Position numbers and translations under genes: made by a program. This document shows, in pieces, positions 58,222-64,000 of a stretch of DNA of 64,000 bases (position 1 is the stretch's first letter; each line of letters begins with the position of its first letter). A model generated the notes under the pieces. It made no database searches. It saw only the letters and a program-made list of their open reading frames with translations, and was not told the DNA's origin. This DNA is from Timema cristinae (taxonomy: Eukaryota > Arthropoda > Insecta > Phasmatodea > Timematidae): contig JBCFYV010000001.1 of assembly GCA_039000515.1 (NCBI GenBank), positions 54,484,516 through 54,548,515 on the forward strand, written 5' to 3'.

Positions 58222-58345
58222 GCACCACGTCTTACTACCCGTTTGGGTTATACGCACTTACGTAATGTATAATGGTAGGGTGATTGTGAGATGAAATGGA
58301 GGACCTACAGTTTAACGTGGAATCCGAACCACGGTGGCATTCCAA
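58171..58345 (-). mobile_element. SINE-A copy, 5'-truncated
   Basis: A (TTA)n tail followed by AGCACCACGTCTTACTACCC and the body to CGAACCACGGTGGCATTCC, with an 8-bp internal loss, then breaks off. The tRNA-like head is missing. No convincing target-site duplication. Confidence 0.85.
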
Positions 58346-58465
58346 CTAGAAGAATAACTCTTAATATGGGAAGAATGCTGGATAATTCAGTGGCTAGAAC
58401 ATTGACACGCTAAGTCAAAGGACCCGTGTTAGATTCCTATGTCCAGCTGTAGATTTTCAACACAT
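58346..58465 (+). mobile_element. Element C partial copy (tRNA-like end)
   Basis: TGGATAATTCAGTGGCTAGA (A-box region), TAAGTCAAAGGACCCGTG and GTTAGATTCC (B-box region) match the ends of element C at 58.9, 60.35 and 23.2 kb. Confidence 0.65.
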
Positions 58466-58474
58466 TTAAATTAT

Positions 58475-59035
58475 ATTATTTAGATTGAAAAATGACACTT
58501 AGACATGGAAATATAACCTGAAACTTTTGGTTTATTAAGCCAATGATCTAACCACTGAGAAATCAAGGAGTCATCTAGGATTCAGGATCATTCTTCACTC
58601 ATATTTTAAGGCAAAGTCTATGATGAACGTGCGGGAATCGTCAGCTACATATGAGGGATCAGTTAAGATAACAGGCTATCAGATAACAGCTATCCATCTT
58701 AAACTCTGGAGGTTTTGTATGCTGTCAAAAAGTACTATGACAATTGTACAGATGTTCATATCACGATCATAATTTTAGTTTACTATTGGCTGCATAAAGA
58801 TCGCCATAATCAAAGGTGACCGCGTTATCTGATAGCTTGTGATCGTAAATAACTACTCATATGTATACGCATGTCCATCACAGATTCTGCCTTAACACGT
58901 GAGTGACAAATGGCCTTGAGCTCGTGACAACTCCTGGGATAGCTCAGTGGTAAGAGGATTAGCGTACTAATTCAAAGGTACCGGGTTCAATAAACTGTGT
59001 CGAGGGGTAATTTTTAAATACAAATTATATGTTAT
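58475..59035. mobile_element. Element C, long foldback copy
   Basis: The left arm (58475-58690) is the reverse complement of the right arm (58820-59035). Each outer end is a tRNA-like segment facing outward (right: TAGCTCAGTGGTAAGAGG and GGGTTCAATAAACTG; left: AATGATCTAACCACTGAG on plus). Inner parts share ATCATTCTTCACTCATATTT and GATAACAGGCTATCAGATAA with the opposite arm. The arms enclose ~130 bp of central sequence. No ORF. Confidence 0.72.
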
Positions 59036-59695
59036 TTAGATGTGGCTATAGCTGTACTAAACAAATGTCTTGGATATCTAACCCATTATTTAAACAAAAC
59101 AGACTTTTTTTCCATAATGAAAGGCGAATAAGACATTCCCCCCGTAACTAGTGAGCCATGGTGGTTCATTTACTCCGCGAGTCGGGATAGTGTTTGACAA
59201 GCGCGCGTCACATCCGGTAGTGGGTGGTTGGGTGTCACATATCTACCTCCCCCCCTAGGACTGAATGTTGCGTTCAGTAGAGGGTGTCTAATGATATCCC
59301 ACCAAGATTCTACCCCCAGCATCAACCGTCGAGGGAATCCCGGAAATACGTTCGGAGACGCTTCATCGCTGAAGCGAGATTAATACGATCGCCCTTTCTT
59401 GTTGTTGTTGTTGTTGTAGGAGTTAGTTGTGATTGAGTGGCTTCCAGTGTAGTGTCATTGCTTCCTTTCATGGTGAGCAGAGCTTGTTAAAATTGTGCCT
59501 AGGATATGTTATCTCTAACATGTTCTTATTTGACCAACCGTTCATAGGCCTCTCCTGAATACAGTCCTATTTGACCAGATCAGATAAAGGCTTGCACTTC
59601 ATAAAATACAAAACTTGTAGGAAGAACCTTCGAAAATATGTGAAAATTTTATATTTTGCGACCAACATTGATAAAACTTTACTAAGTGATGGATT
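59036..59695. other. Unrecognised sequence with (TTG)n microsatellite
   Basis: GC-richer at 59150-59400, with no recognised gene. (TTG)n at 59398-59417. Confidence 0.4.
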
Positions 59696-59943
59696 AAACA
59701 GACCGGTGACCTGGTGGTCTAGGGGTAAGGTGTCAGACCTCTGTGTTGGGGGACCAAGGTTCAGTCCTAGGTCCCGGCACAGATTTATCTGATTGCCAAA
59801 CCCTTCTTCCACCTATGACCAGGCCTCCACCGTGGTTTGGATCCCACGTTAAACTGTAGGTCCTCCATTTCATCTCACTACCACCCTACCATTACACATT
59901 AGCGTAAGTGCGTATAGCACGAACGGGTAGTAAGACGCGGTGC

Positions 59944-60025
<82 letters not shown>

Positions 60026-60064
60026 TAATAATAATAATAATAATAATATAATAATAAAACAGAC
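59696..60064 (+). mobile_element. SINE-A copy with internal deletion, 8-bp target-site duplication
   Basis: AAACAGAC at 59696-59703 and 60057-60064 flanks the element (59705-60056). Head with A-box region TGGTCTAGGGGTAAGG and B-box region GGTTCAGTCCTAGG. About 30 bp of the body are missing (CACCTATGACCAGGCCTCC junction). The long (TAA)n tail, 59943-60056, has TAATATAATA slips. Confidence 0.92.
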
Positions 60065-60127
60065 AAGCTATTATAAATGGTTAAATACGCTCTCAGCCAC
60101 ATTTAGATATCATATTCTGAAAATTGA

Positions 60128-60425
60128 AAAATAACACATGGATATGGGAATCGAGCCCGGGTCTTTTGGCTTAGTATGCCAACCAACTCTCTAATCACTG
60201 AGCTATCCAGGAATCATCTCGGGCTGGGGTCATTCTTCACTCATATTTTAAAGTGATAGTTCTCAATCTTAATTGATAACTCATATGTAGCTGACGATAT
60301 CAGCCTTAAAATATGAGTGAAGAATGATCCTCGGAACGGGACGATTCCTGGATAGCTCAGTGGTTAAAGTATTTGTGTACTAAGCCAAAGGTTACGGTTT
60401 CCATTCTCGTGTACAGGTGTTTATT
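60128..60425. mobile_element. Element C, short foldback copy
   Basis: Arms of about 120 bp. Left: GAATCGAGCCCGGGTC, AATCACTGAGCTATCCAGGA, TCATTCTTCACTCATATTTT. Right: AAAATATGAGTGAAGAATGA, TCCTGGATAGCTCAGTGGTT, AGCCAAAGGTTACGG. They are reverse complements around a ~55-bp centre. Both outer ends are tRNA-like (A-box TAGCTCAGTGGTTAAAG; left B-box CGAGCCCGGG reversed). The transcript could fold into one long hairpin. Confidence 0.8.
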
Positions 60426-60954
60426 TCAATTTTAAGAATATATTATTAATGTTCTTTGATAATTTTGATAAAATTTATCAAAAGTGAGAGCTGGCAGATA
60501 ATATGACATGACGTATTAATACGTGAAAGTAGTTTCAGCAGCTTTTATAGATATCAGATAAGGCTTTTCTATTTAAAAAGGTGAGTATACTTCACACGAG
60601 AATGTGCCTGATATATGTTCTTCTTGACAAATGTCATTGTGGACAACATGTTCTAAGTGTCATCAGAAATATTTGCTCATGATTTAAATCCAAAAGAAGA
60701 CAAAGCAAGAATAATATAGTAAATTACCCAGGTATGACAAGATTTTTTTTTTTAATTAACAGATTTTATAGCGTTAAACAAAACGTTCCATTCGATCAAA
60801 TGGAAAAAAACAATCTGGACACAGAGATAGAATCATGTCAAGGTTTTCAGTTTCCTCTCGAGAGAATTTTATTTGGAAACGTAGTATCAATACTTGCCCT
60901 GTGGACAACTACCTTGTGTCAGTTATGATTAATTAATATAATTAATATTTATAA
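60426..60954. other. AT-rich sequence, nothing recognised
   Basis: No gene; a 64-aa ORF at 60734-60928 has no known domain. Confidence 0.45.
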
Positions 60955-61560
60955 GGATTATAATTTTTTTTACTGTTTCACGACCCCTTAGTGAAAGGAG
61001 GTAAGTTATTGTAATCGTAAAAAGCAAAACAAAAAATAAAGATTTTGATGGGGGTCAACGTTTCACTAGCCCATGGACCCAAAAACTTTTTTCTTGTTGC
61101 TATGTCGTCTCTTTGTATATCTGTTTCTAGGTCTAGAACTGAAACTATTTTACCGATTGCGTTAAAATTTGTTACCTAACTAGGATTTTCATAAGATTCC
61201 CCAAAGGTAGTTTTGGAATTAGCTATAAAAAAAATTAAGGTTAGTTTATTTAAAGCGGAGAAGATATAAAATTTATTTTCTCAAAATAGGTTCAAAGGAT
61301 TTTGATTATAGTTCGTAAATGGTCACTATTTAACATTACAAACAAAATTAAATCATTTTATATTTCTTGGAAAATCACTTAAAGGGCAGGCTTAATATAT
61401 CTAAGAAGATATATCTAATTTGGATTATATCTCCTGAACTGTTTGAGATACGAAATAACAACATGGCAAAGTTGTAGGAATATTAAAAAATAAAAAGTTT
61501 AATATAGAATTTATTTTTATAAAACCAATGGTTTCCGAACTGTAAGCAACTGTATTTTTT
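60955..61560 (-). repeat. Element E copy
   Basis: Reverse-complement order: AGTTATTGTAATCGTAAAAA, AAAGATTTTGATGGGGGTC, GTTGCTATGTCGTCTCTTTG, CTAGAACTGAAACTATTTTA, TTCATAAGATTCCCC and CTCAAAATAGGTTCAAAGG, then GAACTGTTTGAGATACGAAA. Nearly full length. Confidence 0.8.
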
Positions 61561-62069
61561 AAATGGATGTCTGTGAAACGGAGATTTGATTGTAATGTTC
61601 TTTGGTGAACCTTTATGATCCTTCTTTCACTTTATGTTCCTGTAACTGTGTATAATATTTCCTATATGCTCTTTTGTGGAATGTGATGCTCTTTTTTCCA
61701 ATTTATCTTTGCAAAATGGTATATTATTTACTTTCACATATCTTACGAGTTTTAATTAAATGTCTCAATCTTTACAAGGAGTGATAAAGTTTTTCGCAGG
61801 TCACGGTACAATTTATTAGTAAGTACTATAAACACTAAATTTATTAGTCACTTATTCCAAGAGATAAAGATTTGTAGCGTTTGTTTTAAGGAAATTTCCA
61901 CCACTAATATTGTGTGTTGGGATTGTAGGGGACGCGAGAAAAGGCCAGTTTTTCTGCAGTTATTATATTAAAACTTTTTTGTCGAAATAAAATTAAATAT
62001 TGTTCCAGTAGAGACAACGAGTTTAATTTTCTTCACATGCAGATATAAACAGTTCTTGAATATTGGTCG
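61561..62069. other. AT-rich sequence, nothing recognised
   Basis: No feature supported between element E and element H. Confidence 0.45.
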
Positions 62070-62320
62070 AGGGTGTCCTGGAATTTAATGACAATCTTTT
62101 CTCTTCATTTAAAAAAGTTTCTCATTTAATGTTACTATGCTCATGACAGATATTCAAGAACTGTTGATATCATCATGTGAAGAAAAATAAAATCTTTGTT
62201 TCTATTGGGGACATAATTATTAATTTTGGCCGAAAATTGTTTTGATATAAAAACTGCAATTGCACAAACCTTAAGCTCGTATTCTCTACACACCCAACTA
62301 AAAACCATGTACTCATTGGC
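62070..62320. repeat. Element H, single-copy relative of the 105-bp array region
   Basis: Collinear with 48726-48945: GGAATTTAATGACAATCTTT, CTCATGACAGATATTCAAG, TGTTGATATCATCATGTGAA and TTTTGGCCGAAAATTG. It is then followed by one poorly conserved unit-like segment, AACTGCAATTGCACAAACC, TTAAGCTCGTATTCTCTACA, CACCC, against the array's AACTTCTAAATCCCTCTGTT, TAACTTGCGTTCCATACACT, CC. No tandem growth here. Confidence 0.65.
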
Positions 62321-63239
62321 GTGGAAAAAATATTCTCTTAAAGGTCAAATAGTAGTTTTCTTTTAAACTAATTTTTCAAAAGAAATATAGGAAAACCCAA
62401 ACATATTTTAAAATTCTTTAAATTGAATCATATTTTTAAAAAAATCAATAGAGGGAATTTTAATACAAACCTTTTAATCTACATTTTAAAAATAAATATA
62501 CGTCAGAAAAAACTCTTTATCACATATTTAAAGGTCTGGGCTATTTTCTTGTTTGAATAAGACCGACTCTTCGATTTATCTCTCTTTTCCAATAGATGAT
62601 ATCAACCGTATATCCTCAATTGTTATCTACGAGGAAAAGGGAAAAAGCATGTCTTAGAGAGTTCTTTGAAGCATAGCATAGGAGGGTCGAAATATACTCC
62701 GAGAGGCAATATTGACAAACTGACCAGTCAACAAATATTGGCTCCGACACTTTGGAAGATTCCTTCTTTTATCTTCTCCTTTCCCAAATAGTAGGCAATG
62801 GTGTGGATAGAACGAGGCAGTTGAGGTTGCGATATTCATGTAGCTGACATGTATGTTGTCGCTTATACACTCCGTTTACAGAGAGGGCGTGAATGTTCGT
62901 ACATTGATACCGTCGCACTGAAAAACGAATCTTGATAAAATGACACCATAGAGCTAAAAGGCTTTAACACTCACAATACAAGTGTGGAAAAAGAATACTA
63001 GGTGGATTTTTTTAAACTAAGTCATCATATTCATATCCACACGGGATATTTGCATTTTAACACACTCACAGCATAGGGATGAAGAAAGATGAATTTAAAA
63101 AGAATGAAACCGTAGTGGGAATACACAAAAGTCTAGATTCGATCCCCAACATCAACCCCCTACCCCAACGTAACCAGCGGGCCGAACCAGATGACTTTCA
63201 CGTAAATCCAAGTGACCACCAATGAGGGTAACACGATAG
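62321..63239. other. Unrecognised sequence
   Basis: No gene supported; a 61-aa reverse ORF (62654-62839) lacks known motifs. The patch 63120-63230 is GC-richer. Confidence 0.4.
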
Positions 63240-63600
63240 TTTATAGCTACCCTTCAAATAAAGTTTGCCCAAAAATCAATCATACACTACTATTTATAAT
63301 GCCAAATCAATCTTAGATATGCATTTTAAACAAAATCTTTAGAGCTATTTTTGAAAAATTTGGAATTCACTTATTAGTGAGCTACCCTTAATTAAAGGTC
63401 TAGGCAAACAAATAAAATAATCGAGGTATAGCCCTATATAATCTAAATATTAAATTTGAACAAAATCCATTAAAAGGTTTGGGATTTATTGCCAGGGATA
63501 GACATTATTGTAAAATACAATTTTTTTGGGTTGGAGTTTACGTAAAACGTTCTAGAGATAAATATTTTTCACGATCACAAACCTTTCTATTGATACGAGA
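63240..63600 (+). repeat. Diverged relative of element E
   Basis: Plus-strand landmarks: ATTTTTGAAAAATTTGGAAT, GAGCTACCCTTAATTAAAGG, ATAGCCCTATATAATC, AAATCCATTAAAAGGTTTGG, GTTTACGTAAAACGTTCTAG and CACGATCACAAACCTTTC. Same order as element E, closest to 40.5-41.1 kb. Confidence 0.55.
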
Positions 63601-64000
63601 AATAAAACTGATTACGCTTTTAAATTGAGATATTTGGTTTGTTTTAAATATTATTTAGCAAACAGTCAAGTCAATATTCTTTAATGAGGTTCTTAACAGA
63701 AGAAAATTGAGAAGGAATGTCATATCTTTCTCTGACTTTATAAAGGATCATCATGTGCAAAACTCAGCCATATCAATTCTGACCACCCAGGCAGGGAACA
63801 GATGTCATCTGGACTACTTGACAGACGATATTTCGTGATATCTGAGATCACCTCGCTGTTACTGCTCGTCGATAAACACACATACACACACACAGTAGAA
63901 GAGCGGAAGTCCGAGGTGGTGCTTGAGTTCGGCCATAAGCCAAGCTCCATTACCCACCTCAAATGATCCGGTGGCCACGTAATAACCCATCAATTCACTT
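63601..64000. other. Unrecognised sequence, GC-richer at the window edge
   Basis: 63738-63970 has higher GC content and a 74-aa reverse ORF (63738-63962) that is Ser-rich with no domain I know. It could be the edge of a gene or repeat that continues beyond the window; this cannot be decided here. Confidence 0.3.

Noticed and set aside
63738..63962. 74-codon ORF as a terminal exon
   Set aside because: No recognisable motif. GC is somewhat higher, but the window ends here, so it cannot be tested.

Overview
The window is AT-rich eukaryotic DNA with no host protein-coding gene that I can support. It is packed with repeats: tRNA-derived short retroposons (SINEs), DNA-transposon debris and several large satellite or minisatellite arrays. 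This points to a large, repeat-rich invertebrate genome, most likely an arthropod. The lineage call is weak because no host gene or rRNA is present to anchor it. All class names used here (SINE-A, SINE-B, elements C, D, E, F, G and H) are labels made for this window; no database was searched.

Layout. 1-840: 68-bp satellite. 1.6-2.35 kb: decayed ~140-bp tandem repeat. 2.9-8.5 kb: decayed SINE-B and element E copies. 9.1-11.1 kb: element D with an 18-bp minisatellite. 11.1-18.2 kb: mostly unrecognised AT-rich DNA with an inverted-repeat element, SINEs and two element E copies. 20.6-23.3 kb: a second, opposite-facing element D whose internal 36-bp minisatellite has grown to about 2 kb, sitting between parts of foldback element C. 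28.9-30.85 kb: a dead hAT-superfamily transposase related to GTF2IRD2/ZBED-like transposases. 31.5-31.8 kb: ~55-bp tandem repeat. 38.8-39.1 kb: a third element D that is NOT expanded. 41.9-42.8 kb: a Tc1/mariner-type MITE and a hAT-type MITE side by side. 43.6-46.2 kb: SINE-A copies, TA microsatellites and element E. 46.4-47.9 kb: 54-bp array with inverted flanks. 48.7-54.4 kb: ~52-copy 105-bp array. 55.8-60.4 kb: cluster of SINE-A, SINE-B and element C. 62.07-62.32 kb: single-copy relative of the 105-bp array and its flank.

The main pattern is that at least two satellite arrays lie inside dispersed repeats that also occur unexpanded in the same window (element D at 38.8 kb; element H at 62.1 kb). 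This suggests satellites arising in place from mobile elements. A second pattern is that SINE-A and SINE-B have unrelated tRNA-like heads but the same 3' tail ending in (TAA)n, and several copies carry clear 8-14 bp target-site duplications. The long open reading frames here are by-products of tandem repeats whose period is a multiple of three, and I do not call them genes.
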